Below, one piece after another: positions 16,813-25,593 of a DNA stretch of 64,000 nt. The position numbers and the translations under genes were made by a program. Each line of letters starts with the position of its first letter. Position 1 is the first letter of the stretch. This DNA comes from Desulfuromonadales bacterium (GTDB lineage: Bacteria; Desulfobacterota; Desulfuromonadia; Geobacterales; Pseudopelobacteraceae). The notes beneath the pieces are model-generated. The model did no database searches and was not told where the DNA came from. It was given only the letters and a program-made list of their open reading frames with translations. The stretch is taken from positions 1 through 64,000 of the forward strand of contig DUZS01000003.1 of NCBI GenBank assembly GCA_013349405.1. The letters run 5' to 3'.

Positions 16813-17448
16813 CTACTTTACGATAACAAACTCAGCACGTCTGTTTTTTGCCCAGGCAGCTTCATCGCCCCCCTGAACAGCCGGTTTTTCTTTACCATAG
16901 CTGATTATGGAGAGCATATCTGCTTTGACCCCGAGAGTAGTCAAATACTTCAGAACAGACTTGGCACGACTTTCTCCCAGAGCCAGATTGTATTCAGCAG
17001 AGCCACGCTCATCACAGTGGCCTTCGATCTGAACCCTGGTTCCTGCAGCCGATTTCATGATTACATCGGCATTTTTTGACAGAACGTCCCGGGCATCCTG
17101 ACGCAGATCTGACTTGTCATAATCGAAATAAACCGCTTGGAACTTGAGTTCAGCAGCGGCAGGCTTCAACGCAGCCAACCGTGCCTGTTCTGCCAATCGT
17201 GCCTGCTCTGCAAGTCGTGCCTGCTCCGCCAATCGTGCCTGCTCAGCAAGTCGTGCCTGCTCTGCCAGCCGAGCCTGTTCTGCCAGACGATCCTGATCTG
17301 TCGTATCAACCGGTTTAACCGTCTCTGTTATTGGGGCAACCGGAACAACCGGCTCTTCTTTCTTAACAGTCTCCTTGTTAGCACACCCGCTTGCAAGCAA
17401 TGCAACCATACTGATGCCTGCCAATAATGCTACCATAACTTTTTTCAT
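16813..17448 (-). CDS. pal: Peptidoglycan-associated lipoprotein Pal
   Basis: Pal anchors the outer membrane to peptidoglycan and works with Tol proteins in envelope constriction. The 211-residue protein has a lipoprotein signal ending LLASGC (Cys about 22, +2 Ala, outer-membrane sorting). An unusual spacer of six RLAEQA repeats follows (about residues 54-89), then the OmpA-like domain with QIEGHCDERGSAEYNLALGE, whose Asp and Arg bind diaminopimelate. It is the last Tol-Pal gene and also has its own promoter. Confidence 0.92.
   Translation of the reverse strand: MKKVMVALLAGISMVALLASGCANKETVKKEEPVVPVAPITETVKPVDTTDQDRLAEQARLAEQARLAEQARLAEQARLAEQARLAEQARLAALKPAAAELKFQAVYFDYDKSDLRQDARDVLSKNADVIMKSAAGTRVQIEGHCDERGSAEYNLALGESRAKSVLKYLTTLGVKADMLSIISYGKEKPAVQGGDEAAWAKNRRAEFVIVK
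17174..17290 (-). repeat. 18-bp tandem repeat coding for RLAEQA in pal
   Basis: Six consecutive 18-bp units plus a partial one encode RLAEQA. The units are not identical: on the plus strand, middle units alternate between beginnings AATCGT and AGTCGT, suggesting growth by 36-bp duplication. Length change would keep the reading frame. Confidence 0.85.
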
Positions 17449-17507
17449 TTATAGCTCCTGTTTTGCGTAAAATAAGGCTTACTGCCCTGGAAATTTAATC
17501 CTGTGGG

Positions 17508-17535
17508 ATTATACATAACAGCGTTGGCATTGCAA
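17508..17535 (-). promoter_or_regulatory. Sigma-70-type promoter of pal
   Basis: On the minus strand, TTGCAA (17535-17530), a 16-bp spacer and a perfect TATAAT (17513-17508) lie about 60 bp before the pal ATG, in the 140-bp gap after tolB. This gives pal transcription independent of the tolQRAB message. Confidence 0.65.
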
Positions 17536-17588
17536 CCAATTTTACCACTACTTTACGTAACTGCATGCAATTATGGTAATACCAGTAA

Positions 17589-18869
17589 TCAATAGGCTGA
17601 CCAGGCCGGTTGAAAGTAGGTTCCTTTTGCTCGAGACACTTTTATCTGGCCACTACCATCGGCACGCATGACATATATCCCGTTACCACTGCTTCGTACT
17701 GAACTGAAACAGATGAATCGACCATCTGCAGACCAGGCGGGATTTTCGTTACTCCCGTCAGCCGTGAGCTGGCTGTCAGATGAACCGTCTACTGCAATAG
17801 TGAATATATGGAAACTCCCGTTAACCATCCTCGAATAGGCAATTTTGTCCCCTTTTGGAGACCAGCGCGGATTGACATTGTAATTTCCGGCGGTTGTGAG
17901 CCGCCTGGCCTCGCCGCCAGTGGCATTCATAACAAATATCTGCGGTTTTCCCAATCGATCAGAAACAAAAGCGATCTGTTTACCGTCAGGCGACCAGGCA
18001 GGATACAGATCGAGGGCCGGATTACTCGTCAATCGGGTTGGACGGCTGCCATCTTTTTCAATGGTATATATCTCGGCATCGCCATCCTTACTCAGCGCAA
18101 GAGCAATCTTACTGCCGTCCGGTGACCAGTTCCCGGTAATATTAAGCCCTTTGCGATTGGATAGCGGCACCTCTACCGGGCTTGACAGTGCCCGCCGATA
18201 CAGATCCGGATTGCGCCTTTTGTATGAAGTAAAGATAATCTCCCTGCCATCAGGTGAGAAGTCAGGGTTCAGGTTGATAGAGCCGTTTTTTGTTAACGGC
18301 AGAGGATTGTACCCGTCCCAATCCATGATATAGATTTCCTTATTACCTGATTGCGTAGATACGAAAGCTATCCGGGTCGTAAAGACACCTTTTTCACCCG
18401 TAAGTGAACGGAGAATTTCATCGGCAAAGGAGTGGCTGAACCTCCGGAGGTCTTTTGCCGAACCGAGATACCGCTTTGCGGAAATCATTTTCCGATTAAT
18501 AACGTCGAAAAGCCGAAATTCGACCGTCAACCGCTCCCCTTTTACAGTAAGTTCGCTCCTGACCAGCATATCGTAGCCGGCATTCAGCCACGGGGCATAA
18601 TTGACATCTGCCAGCGACTTATTTCCCGCTGGCGGCTGCAGAGCCCGGCTCTCGGCCATAACCACAGCGGACATGTTCATATCAAAGGCAATAACTTCTG
18701 ATGACTGTCGCGCAGACTCTGTAGCCGGTGTACCATCAGGTGAGAGAGCCGGCTCGACAGCCAGCTTCAGCTGACGATTGCCGGGAGCATTTACTTCAAT
18801 GTAATCGGGTTGGGCAGAGAGAACCACCGGCAGGGCAACGAGAAGAATAATGAGTAACCAGGTTTTCAT
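17589..18869 (-). CDS. tolB: Tol-Pal system beta-propeller protein TolB
   Basis: TolB is a periplasmic propeller that binds Pal and TolA. The protein (426 residues) has a signal peptide (MKTWLLIILLVALPVVLSA), an N-terminal mixed domain (about 25-165) and then five propeller repeats with the family core PDFSPDGREIIFTS, NWSPDGSKIALALS, AWSPDGKQIAFVS, RWSPKGDKIAYSR and AWSADGRFICFSS. The start is taken at 18869; an in-frame ATG at 18881 is also possible, right after the tolA stop. A much longer reading from 19025 overlaps tolA and is rejected. Confidence 0.92.
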   Translation of the reverse strand: MKTWLLIILLVALPVVLSAQPDYIEVNAPGNRQLKLAVEPALSPDGTPATESARQSSEVIAFDMNMSAVVMAESRALQPPAGNKSLADVNYAPWLNAGYDMLVRSELTVKGERLTVEFRLFDVINRKMISAKRYLGSAKDLRRFSHSFADEILRSLTGEKGVFTTRIAFVSTQSGNKEIYIMDWDGYNPLPLTKNGSINLNPDFSPDGREIIFTSYKRRNPDLYRRALSSPVEVPLSNRKGLNITGNWSPDGSKIALALSKDGDAEIYTIEKDGSRPTRLTSNPALDLYPAWSPDGKQIAFVSDRLGKPQIFVMNATGGEARRLTTAGNYNVNPRWSPKGDKIAYSRMVNGSFHIFTIAVDGSSDSQLTADGSNENPAWSADGRFICFSSVRSSGNGIYVMRADGSGQIKVSRAKGTYFQPAWSAY

Positions 18870-18882
18870 ACTTTTTCCCATA

Positions 18883-19659
18883 CTATTTTCGTGATGAACC
18901 GCTCGCGATGCCTTTCGGCTTAAAAACAAAGCCGTTTTCAAAAACAGTGCGGTTTGGTGGTGCGACAAATTTTTCACTGGCCAGATCAACAGCCCGCCTG
19001 ACCGCCATCTCGAAGATCGCGTCACCGCTGCTGCGTTCTATTTTCATCCGGGCAAGTTTCCCCTCTGCCGTGATCGTCAGCCGGACGAAGACTTCAGGAC
19101 TTTTGCTGCTGTAACTGCTCGTCACCTTCAAGGCATCTTCCAGTCGTGACTTGATGAAATCGGCATAGCTGCTTCCTGCCGAAACACCACTCGCTCCGGG
19201 CATTCCTGCTTTGGAACTGCTGGCACCCTTCACTTTACCGAGTGATTTTTCAAAATCAGCTTCTTCGCGACGTGCCTCTCTGTTCCGTTTGAGTTTTTCC
19301 ATCCGGTCAGCAAATGCGGACTCAGTCTCAGCAGCTTCTTGAGGGACAGCCGGTTTACTCGGCTTCACGGTAATTTTTGGAGACATTTTCACCGGCACCG
19401 GGAGGGTCATCGCCTGCGGTACCAGAGGAGGGGGTGCGGGATCGCTATTTTCGGTCTTCTGCGCAGGAGTCCCTGCTTGCGGGTCTGCGGTCGGAAGATT
19501 CACGATATCTACGTAATATGTCTCCTGAAATGCAATTTGTGGCGGTAAAAGACGTCCCCACCACACCAGTAATAAAAAAACCGCCAGATGAATGACGGCC
19601 GAAGCGACAAAACAGACACCGGCACCGGTATCAATTCTTGCAGCGGTGGGATGGCTCAT
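18883..19659 (-). CDS. tolA: TolA/TonB-type energy-transducing protein
   Basis: The 258-residue protein has one N-terminal membrane helix (about 16-35), a Pro- and Lys/Glu-rich periplasmic spacer (about 55-135) and a C-terminal TonB-like domain. That domain contains FVRLTITAEGKLARMKIERS (about 193-212) and a closing KFVAPP segment. This is the TolA role: linking the TolQR motor to TolB and Pal. It is shorter than E. coli TolA (421 residues) because the helical spacer is short. Its ATG overlaps the tolR stop by one base. Confidence 0.85.
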   Translation of the reverse strand: MSHPTAARIDTGAGVCFVASAVIHLAVFLLLVWWGRLLPPQIAFQETYYVDIVNLPTADPQAGTPAQKTENSDPAPPPLVPQAMTLPVPVKMSPKITVKPSKPAVPQEAAETESAFADRMEKLKRNREARREEADFEKSLGKVKGASSSKAGMPGASGVSAGSSYADFIKSRLEDALKVTSSYSSKSPEVFVRLTITAEGKLARMKIERSSGDAIFEMAVRRAVDLASEKFVAPPNRTVFENGFVFKPKGIASGSSRK

Positions 19660-20072
19660 TATTTAGGAGCCGGTTCCGTTACCATGCCAAGGCGCTCAAT
19701 GCCAGCCCCCTTGATGTCGGCCATGGTACGAACAACCTCACCGTACGGCACTCCGGCATCGGCATTCAAAAACACCTCTTTTTTCGCCCGGGTGGCAAAC
19801 ATAGCAGAGAGCCGCGTGCGTAGTTGCCCTGCCGGGATTTCTTCTTTATCTATGAATACCTTGCCGGCCTTGTCAACTGAGACCACAACGGAAGCGTCAG
19901 CAGGTGCCATGGCTTTGGTATCCGCTTTCGGGAGATTGACCTGAACCCCCTGCTGCATCATCGGCGCGGTAACCATGAAAATAACCAGCAGCACCAGCAT
20001 GACATCCACCAACGGAGTAACATTGATCTCAGCCATTACGGCACGATTATTATTTTGTCCACCCATTGCCAT
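19659..20072 (-). CDS. tolR: TolR/ExbD biopolymer-transport protein
   Basis: A 137-residue single-span protein of the TolR/ExbD family. NVTPLVDVMLVLLVIFMVTA (about 17-36) forms the membrane helix and contains the conserved Asp needed for proton use. The rest is a periplasmic dimerising domain. It works with TolQ to energise TolA. It sits 3 bp after tolQ and overlaps tolA by one base. Confidence 0.92.
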   Translation of the reverse strand: MAMGGQNNNRAVMAEINVTPLVDVMLVLLVIFMVTAPMMQQGVQVNLPKADTKAMAPADASVVVSVDKAGKVFIDKEEIPAGQLRTRLSAMFATRAKKEVFLNADAGVPYGEVVRTMADIKGAGIERLGMVTEPAPK

Positions 20073-20075
20073 ACT

Positions 20076-20747
20076 CTATTTCCCCGCAATATTACGCTGC
20101 ACTATATTGAGAAATTCAGTGGAAAAGCTGTCCATCTCATTTATCAGCACACGAATTTTATGCTGAAAGTGATTGTACGCCATGACCGCCGGAATGGCGG
20201 CGACAAGTCCGATCGCGGTGGCGATCAGCGCTTCGGCAATTCCGGGGGCAACTACCGCTAATGAAGCAGATCCGGTTTTTCCGATCCCTTCAAAGGCGGT
20301 CATAATACCCCAGACCGTACCGAACAGACCGATAAAGGGCGAAGTCGATCCGGTTGTGGCAAGGAATGTCAGGTATTTTTCCAGCCGGGTTATCTCGGAA
20401 TTAGTGGCTCGGCGCAACGCCCGGGAAACATTCTCAACGCCGCCAAGATCAGTACTGAGAGCACTGCCATCGCTTTTGCTGTCCGGCTCAACAACTTTTT
20501 TCAGCTCGCTGTACCCTTCATTAAACAGGACCGTTAATGGTGAGTTGGCAAACCGGTCAACCTGTGCGGCAATAGCGTCAAAGCGCTTTGATTTCCAGAA
20601 AAAATCCATGAACCGTTCTGATTCGCTATTAGCACGCTGAACCTGGAAAAATTTGAACAGAATAATGGCCCACGAGACCACCGAAAATGACAGCAACAGT
20701 AAGAGAACCAGCTTTACGATAATGCCGGCGCCGAGGATTATGGCCAC
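20076..20747 (-). CDS. tolQ: TolQ/ExbB proton-channel protein
   Basis: The 223-residue protein has three membrane helices (about 5-28, 125-150 and 162-185). It carries the MotA/TolQ/ExbB signature, including LTFLATTGSTSPFIGLFGTV and AEALIATAIGLVAAIPAV, which line the ion path. The start is GTG with GGGAGG about 9 bp ahead. It is the first gene of tolQRAB. Confidence 0.92.
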   Translation of the reverse strand: MAIILGAGIIVKLVLLLLLSFSVVSWAIILFKFFQVQRANSESERFMDFFWKSKRFDAIAAQVDRFANSPLTVLFNEGYSELKKVVEPDSKSDGSALSTDLGGVENVSRALRRATNSEITRLEKYLTFLATTGSTSPFIGLFGTVWGIMTAFEGIGKTGSASLAVVAPGIAEALIATAIGLVAAIPAVMAYNHFQHKIRVLINEMDSFSTEFLNIVQRNIAGK

Positions 20748-20829
20748 GGATGATACCTCCCAGTGGATTAGAAGCGGAAAAAACCTAGAACTTTCGAACG
20801 GTCAAGTCAAGACAAAACAGAAAATACTC

Positions 20830-22026
20830 TCAATGTATCTTCAGCCGGGCGGCAACATGGTCAAGGATTGCTCCGGCCAGTTGCTCCTTCGACATCAGTC
20901 CGCAATCGCTGCTGCTGCCGTCTCTGAAGAGCAGCAGCGCCCGATTCGTGTCAACGTTGAAGCCGGCATCCGCGAGGCTTACATCGTTGGCAACGATCAT
21001 ATCAAGATTTTTCTCTCGCAGTTTCTTCTCTGCGTTTGCAGCCAGAGCATCGGTTTCTGCAGCGAATCCAACCAGAAACGGGCGATGGTGTATTTTGCCC
21101 AGTTCGGCAAGAATATCAGGGTTTTTAGCCAGTTCGATCGTTACAGAGTCAGATTTCTTTTTTATTTTTGTCGCGTTTCGCACCAGGGGGCGGTAGTCTG
21201 CCACTGCGGCCGCCTTGATGATGACATCACATTCACCGACATGCGCCATCACCTCATGGTGCATTTCACTGGCACTGGTCACATTGACAACCCGTACGCC
21301 ATCCGGCTCTGTCAGAGCGGTCGGACCGCTGATTAACAGCACGTTTGCGCCCCGGCGGCACGCGGCACGCGCAAGGGCATAGCCCATCTTGCCGGAAGAA
21401 TGGTTGCTGATATATCTGACCGGATCGATCTCTTCACGGGTCGGCCCGGCGGTTATCAGTATCGTCCGCCCAGGCAGATCTTTTGCTGTCAGAGCGGCAC
21501 AAGCCCCCTCGAAAATTGATTCCGGTGACGCCAGCTTGCCTTCGCCTTGCCATCCGCACGCGAGGCTGCCACGAATCGGATCGACAAAAAGGTACCCCAG
21601 CTGTCTCAGTTTCTGCTCATTTTCCTGATAAATCCGGTTGGTAAACATATTCACGTTCATAGCCGGGGCGAACAGCACCGGAGCTTTGGTCGCCATGACC
21701 GTTGTCGTGAGCATATCATCAGCAATGCCGGCGGCAATTTTACCGATGACATTGGCTGTTGCCGGGACAATCATGAACAGATCTGCCTGATCAGCCAGTG
21801 ATATATGGCCGATTTCCCGTTCTGCAATCAGGTTAAACAGCTCCGTATGGACAGGGTTAGACGAGAGCGTTTGGAATGTCAGTGGCGTGACGAATTCCTG
21901 GGCGGCACGGGTCATAATGACATGAACGTCAGCACCCGCTTTCGTCAAAAGCCGCAACAGCTCAATCGCTTTGTAGGCGGCGATCCCGCCGCAGACGCCC
22001 AGAATTATTTTTTTATTGGTAAGCAT
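20830..22026 (-). CDS. coaBC: Bifunctional CoaBC (4'-phosphopantothenoylcysteine synthetase/decarboxylase)
   Basis: CoaBC makes 4'-phosphopantetheine from phosphopantothenate and cysteine for coenzyme A. The 398-residue protein has the flavin decarboxylase half first (ILGVCGGIAAYKAIELLR, then PAMNVNMF) and the synthetase half after about residue 185 (TAGPTREEIDPVRYISNHSS, later AAAVADYRP). The start at 22026 fits the family; a longer reading overlaps the upstream hydrolase gene. It pairs functionally with panB and panC elsewhere in the window. Confidence 0.93.
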   Translation of the reverse strand: MLTNKKIILGVCGGIAAYKAIELLRLLTKAGADVHVIMTRAAQEFVTPLTFQTLSSNPVHTELFNLIAEREIGHISLADQADLFMIVPATANVIGKIAAGIADDMLTTTVMATKAPVLFAPAMNVNMFTNRIYQENEQKLRQLGYLFVDPIRGSLACGWQGEGKLASPESIFEGACAALTAKDLPGRTILITAGPTREEIDPVRYISNHSSGKMGYALARAACRRGANVLLISGPTALTEPDGVRVVNVTSASEMHHEVMAHVGECDVIIKAAAVADYRPLVRNATKIKKKSDSVTIELAKNPDILAELGKIHHRPFLVGFAAETDALAANAEKKLREKNLDMIVANDVSLADAGFNVDTNRALLLFRDGSSSDCGLMSKEQLAGAILDHVAARLKIH

Positions 22027-22039
22027 AGAAAGGAGCGCC

Positions 22040-22663
22040 TTAAAAATAGGGATTGCACCGTTTTTCATGCCCGATGGTCGTCTCCGGACCATGACCTGGA
22101 TAGGCAATGACGTCGTCCGGCAAAGTAAAAAGCTTGGTGCGGATTGCATTGAGGAGCTGTTCGTGCGACCCGCCCGGCAGGTCGGTGCGCCCTATTGAAT
22201 CAGCAAAGAGGGTGTCCCCGGTGATCACTTTATGCTCGGCTTCAAAATAAAGGCAGCAGCCTCCCAGGGTGTGCCCCGGCGTATGGAGAACTTTCAGCCG
22301 GCATGTGCCGAATAGCACCTCCATGCCGTCAACCAGATATGCATCTGCCTCCGGCGATTTATCACCCGGCATGCCATACATACGGGCTACCTCGGCTGAT
22401 TTGCTCAACATGGGTGCATCAGCCTGGTGAATCAGCAGTCGAGCGCCGAAGTCTGACAGTGCCTGCCGGTTTCCCCCGAGGTGGTCAAAATGCCCATGCG
22501 TATTGATGATCGTATGGATCTTCAGCCCATGTCGCGAAACAATCGCGGCAATCTTCTCCACATTGCCTCCCGGATCGACAACAATCCCTTCGCGGCTCTG
22601 TTCGCAGCCGACAATATAGCAATTAACTTCCAGTGGTCCTACGGCAGTTGATTCAAATATCAT
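22040..22663 (-). CDS. Metallo-beta-lactamase-fold hydrolase (glyoxalase II-like)
   Basis: The 207-residue protein has the zinc ligands of the fold: HGHFDHLGG (about 57-65), HTPGHTLGG (about 128-136), the bridging Asp in GDTLFADSIGR and a late His in YPGHGPETTIGHEK. It is the short form related to glyoxalase II and thiolesterases, without the substrate-binding C-terminal domain, so the substrate is uncertain. It ends 13 bp before coaBC. Confidence 0.82.
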   Translation of the reverse strand: MIFESTAVGPLEVNCYIVGCEQSREGIVVDPGGNVEKIAAIVSRHGLKIHTIINTHGHFDHLGGNRQALSDFGARLLIHQADAPMLSKSAEVARMYGMPGDKSPEADAYLVDGMEVLFGTCRLKVLHTPGHTLGGCCLYFEAEHKVITGDTLFADSIGRTDLPGGSHEQLLNAIRTKLFTLPDDVIAYPGHGPETTIGHEKRCNPYF

Positions 22664-22729
22664 GGTTCCCTCTCGTTCATGCAGTGACAAAATTAGTTGC
22701 CGGACAAAATGTAAAATATTTACTCTGTA

Positions 22730-22758
22730 TTGACATCCTCATGGGAGATGCGTAAAGT
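22730..22758 (+). promoter_or_regulatory. Sigma-70-type promoter of the rubredoxin gene
   Basis: A perfect TTGACA (22730-22735), a 17-bp spacer and TAAAGT (22753-22758, 4 of 6 bases) stand about 80 bp ahead of the rubredoxin ATG. Confidence 0.65.
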
Positions 22759-22837
22759 AATTCTCGCTTACCATTTGCGGTTATACCGTCCAGTGAATGT
22801 GCTGGACATACTACGAAAAAACAAGGAGCGAAACATT

Positions 22838-22996
22838 ATGGAACGTTGGATCTGTACTATCTGTCAGTATGTGTATGACCCTGCAGTTGGCGACCCGGAT
22901 CGCGGTATTGAACCGGGCACATCTTTTGAGTCACTGCCTGACGATTGGGCCTGCCCACTCTGCGGTGCCGGCAAGGATGTCTTCGAAAAAGAGTAA
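22838..22996 (+). CDS. Rubredoxin
   Basis: A 52-residue iron protein with the two knuckles of rubredoxin, [10 protein letters not shown] (Cys 6 and 9) and CPLCGAGKD (Cys 39 and 42), which bind one iron in a Cys4 site. It carries single electrons, often to oxygen- or superoxide-detoxifying enzymes. The ATG at 22838 follows AAGGAGCG; a longer in-frame reading from 22730 would start inside the promoter. It is a monocistronic gene. Confidence 0.95.
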   Translation: MERWICTICQYVYDPAVGDPDRGIEPGTSFESLPDDWACPLCGAGKDVFEKE

Positions 22997-23003
22997 ATGA
23001 AGC

Positions 23004-23027
23004 GGGGCGGGCTCTCATGTCCGCCCC
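23004..23027. terminator. GC-rich hairpin after the rubredoxin gene
   Basis: GGGGCGG (23004-23010) pairs with CCGCCCC (23021-23027). There is no T-run on either strand, so it is only a possible terminator for the two convergent genes. Confidence 0.4.
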
Positions 23028-23061
23028 CTCCCTATCCCCCGATTAATTTCCCCCCTATCTG

Positions 23062-24135
23062 CTATGCCAGCTCCGGCATAATCTTTACGATCGCGCTGAA
23101 CAGTTCGTCCATGTCAGTCCGCGACATGTCACCCATATGAGCAATACGGAAGGTTTCCCCTTTTATCTTGCCATAGCCGTCGTCAAACGCAAAACCGGCA
23201 TCACCAAGACTCTTTTTGAGAGAAGCCAGATCAATCCCGCGGCTGTTTCTACTGCAGGTCAATGTCTGTGAGCGATATGCAGCCGCAGGAAATGATGCAA
23301 AGCCTCGCTCAGTCAGCCAGCCGCGAACATAACCGGCAAGATCGTCGTGACGCGCCCACCGGTTCTCCAACCCTTCAGCAAACATACGCTGCAATTGGCA
23401 ATCAAGTGCATAGATCAAGGAGATACAAGGAGTTGAGGGGGTGTTATTCTTGGCATCATTGGCCGCAAACTCGATAAAATCGAAATAATAGCCGCGACCT
23501 GCCATGCCGGCTGCCCGCTGCAAAGATTTTTCACTGGCCGTAAAGACCGCCAGACCGGGTGGCAGGGCAAAAGCCTTCTGCACGCCGAAAATACAGCTGT
23601 CGATACCAAGCTCATCAACCGGGATTTTGAGGGCACTCATTGAAGAGACAGTATCGACAATAAACATGACTTCCGGGAATGTGCGCATGACTGCAGCGAT
23701 CTCCGGCAGGGGCGACATGACTCCGGTGGATGTTTCGTTGTGAATCATCGTCATGCTATCGTACTTTCCCGTCGCAAGAGTTTTTTCTACCGCTTCCGGC
23801 GTAACCGGAGCGCCCCAGTCAAAACGGATGGCGTCTGCCTCTTTGCCGCAGCGGATGGTGACATCGTGCCACTTGTCAGAGAATGCGCCGTTACAGAAAT
23901 TGGCGCAGCGCGTGCCGACAAGATTGCGCACTGCTCCTTCCATGACACCAAATGCACTTGATGTTGCCAGAAAAACCTTATCATTCGTGAACAAAAGTTT
24001 TTTTAAACCTGATGTAACCCGACCATGCAGTTCCGCGTACTCTTTCATGCGGTGGCCGATCATAGGAGAAGCCATGGCTTTCAACACATCCGGATGGACT
24101 TCAACCGGCCCGGGAATAAACAATTTTTTGTGCAT
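23062..24135 (-). CDS. Class V aminotransferase (alanine-glyoxylate/serine-pyruvate type)
   Basis: A PLP enzyme of 357 residues. It begins with the family motif KLFIPGPVEVHPDVL, has HNETSTGV (about 133-140) and VDTVSSMSALKI (about 159-170), and the Schiff-base lysine in GVQKAFALPPG (Lys about 189). These mark the alanine-glyoxylate/serine-pyruvate group; the exact substrate pair is not decidable here. The ATG at 24135 is preferred to an upstream in-frame TTG at 24144. It is a single gene. Confidence 0.83.
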   Translation of the reverse strand: MHKKLFIPGPVEVHPDVLKAMASPMIGHRMKEYAELHGRVTSGLKKLLFTNDKVFLATSSAFGVMEGAVRNLVGTRCANFCNGAFSDKWHDVTIRCGKEADAIRFDWGAPVTPEAVEKTLATGKYDSMTMIHNETSTGVMSPLPEIAAVMRTFPEVMFIVDTVSSMSALKIPVDELGIDSCIFGVQKAFALPPGLAVFTASEKSLQRAAGMAGRGYYFDFIEFAANDAKNNTPSTPCISLIYALDCQLQRMFAEGLENRWARHDDLAGYVRGWLTERGFASFPAAAYRSQTLTCSRNSRGIDLASLKKSLGDAGFAFDDGYGKIKGETFRIAHMGDMSRTDMDELFSAIVKIMPELA

Positions 24136-24230
24136 GGCAGGCAACTCCGCTTTTTAGTGGACACAATTTCTCATGTGAAAGGCGACAGGCTATCAAATGA
24201 AATAGACAAAGTCAATACGGGTAAAAAAGC

Positions 24231-24265
24231 AAAAAAACAGGGCGACAGAGATGACTGTCGCCCTG
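24231..24265 (-). terminator. Terminator of the six-gene respiratory operon
   Basis: On the minus strand an 11-bp perfect stem (arms 24255-24265 and 24238-24248, 6-nt loop) is followed by seven T (24237-24231). It begins 25 bp after the last NrfD gene. Confidence 0.85.
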
Positions 24266-24289
24266 GCGGTCAATAAAAGGGAAATGCGG

Positions 24290-25591
24290 TCAGTGGGTCG
24301 ATTCTTCCTCTTTCAGGAAGGCAGGCATTACCTTGTTTATGAAGAAAAAGAGCACAAACGGGGTTGCCGCAACAGTCATTGCACCGAACAGCCCCTCCTT
24401 GAATGTTTCAAGGTCGTGCGGAATGATCGGCAGTGTGTAATCCATGAAACCGGAAAAGCTGAGCGAAAACGCCTGGCCGCCTATGACGACGTTATAACGC
24501 ATCATGAATACGCCGAACAGTACCAGTACTGTCGCGATGGTTGTCCGTCGCACCGTACGGCCGGGCAGCACCATGATCAGGAACGGCAGTATATTGCCAA
24601 GTCCGTACTGCATGATGAAAATTTTGGTGAAGTCGCGCTCCATAATGACTTCACGCAGGATGTCCCAGGATTTGACCTGAGTGTAGCCGCGAAAGATCAG
24701 GTCCAGAATTTCCAGGGTCAAGGCGGCAATCATGAAGTACATCAGATAATTTGATGAAATCATAACCTCTTCATGCTTGGCCCCTTCGAGCTCTTCGATA
24801 GTCGGTGCGGTAGGATCGTTGGCCCAGCGGGCTATCTTCCGTTTAGCCATAAACTTCCGTATTTCCTGAACGATTACATAGCAGAGAATACACAAGGCAA
24901 CTCCGGAAACGACAGCCGAACAGATGAATATAACCGGCATCAGTGGAGTCATCCAGAGAGCGTTGGCCTTGACCGAACCAAAGATGAAACCGGCGTAACC
25001 GTGCAGAAAACAGGCAACCGGGATACCGATGCCGGCCATAGTCTTGCAGGCCTTGTGGTCTTTTTTTACCGCTTCGTCGCTGATATCCCAGGCACCAAGG
25101 GTCAGCGCCGTAAACATCAGCATGCGGAAACTATCGATGGCGCTACGGTTGTTCTGAGCCTTCAACGCCACTGCCGTCTGCACAAAATATTTACGGTATA
25201 CCAGCCATAATTCAGTCGCGACTATACACGCGTAGGTACTGAATACGAAGCCGAAAGCGGCAATTGCAGAGGTGAAATGCGGCGTCATCATGACGTGTAT
25301 ACCACGAAACGGCTGCTGCAGATGCAGCATCAACGGCATCATGGCCACCGGTAGCAGGGCGAACGAAAATACCAGAGAAAACCGGGCAATCTCTTTCAGT
25401 TTTTCAATGCCAAAAACATGGTAGAGCGAGGAGAGTACGAACGCCCCGGCGACAAGCCCGGTCATGTATGGGTACATGACTATCTGGATTGACCAGTAAA
25501 TGTACTCATTCGGTAGGGTAAACAGTTCCTTGACCGTCCATGCTTCTCCGTGAACGATCATAGCTGCATGCTGTGCTATTTCTCCGACCAT
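24290..25591 (-). CDS. NrfD/PsrC-type quinone-binding membrane subunit, module 2
   Basis: The 433-residue protein is a polytopic membrane subunit with about nine or ten helices, of the NrfD/PsrC family that exchanges electrons with menaquinone. No haem or cluster ligands are seen. It closes the second cytochrome-FeS-NrfD triplet and lies 2 bp after the FeS gene, with AGGAGG ahead of its ATG. The six-gene order resembles the Geobacter menaquinol oxidoreductase cluster that I recall as cbcMNOPQR; that name is from memory, not checked. Confidence 0.83.
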   Translation of the reverse strand: MVGEIAQHAAMIVHGEAWTVKELFTLPNEYIYWSIQIVMYPYMTGLVAGAFVLSSLYHVFGIEKLKEIARFSLVFSFALLPVAMMPLMLHLQQPFRGIHVMMTPHFTSAIAAFGFVFSTYACIVATELWLVYRKYFVQTAVALKAQNNRSAIDSFRMLMFTALTLGAWDISDEAVKKDHKACKTMAGIGIPVACFLHGYAGFIFGSVKANALWMTPLMPVIFICSAVVSGVALCILCYVIVQEIRKFMAKRKIARWANDPTAPTIEELEGAKHEEVMISSNYLMYFMIAALTLEILDLIFRGYTQVKSWDILREVIMERDFTKIFIMQYGLGNILPFLIMVLPGRTVRRTTIATVLVLFGVFMMRYNVVIGGQAFSLSFSGFMDYTLPIIPHDLETFKEGLFGAMTVAATPFVLFFFINKVMPAFLKEEESTH

Positions 25592-25593
25592 GA

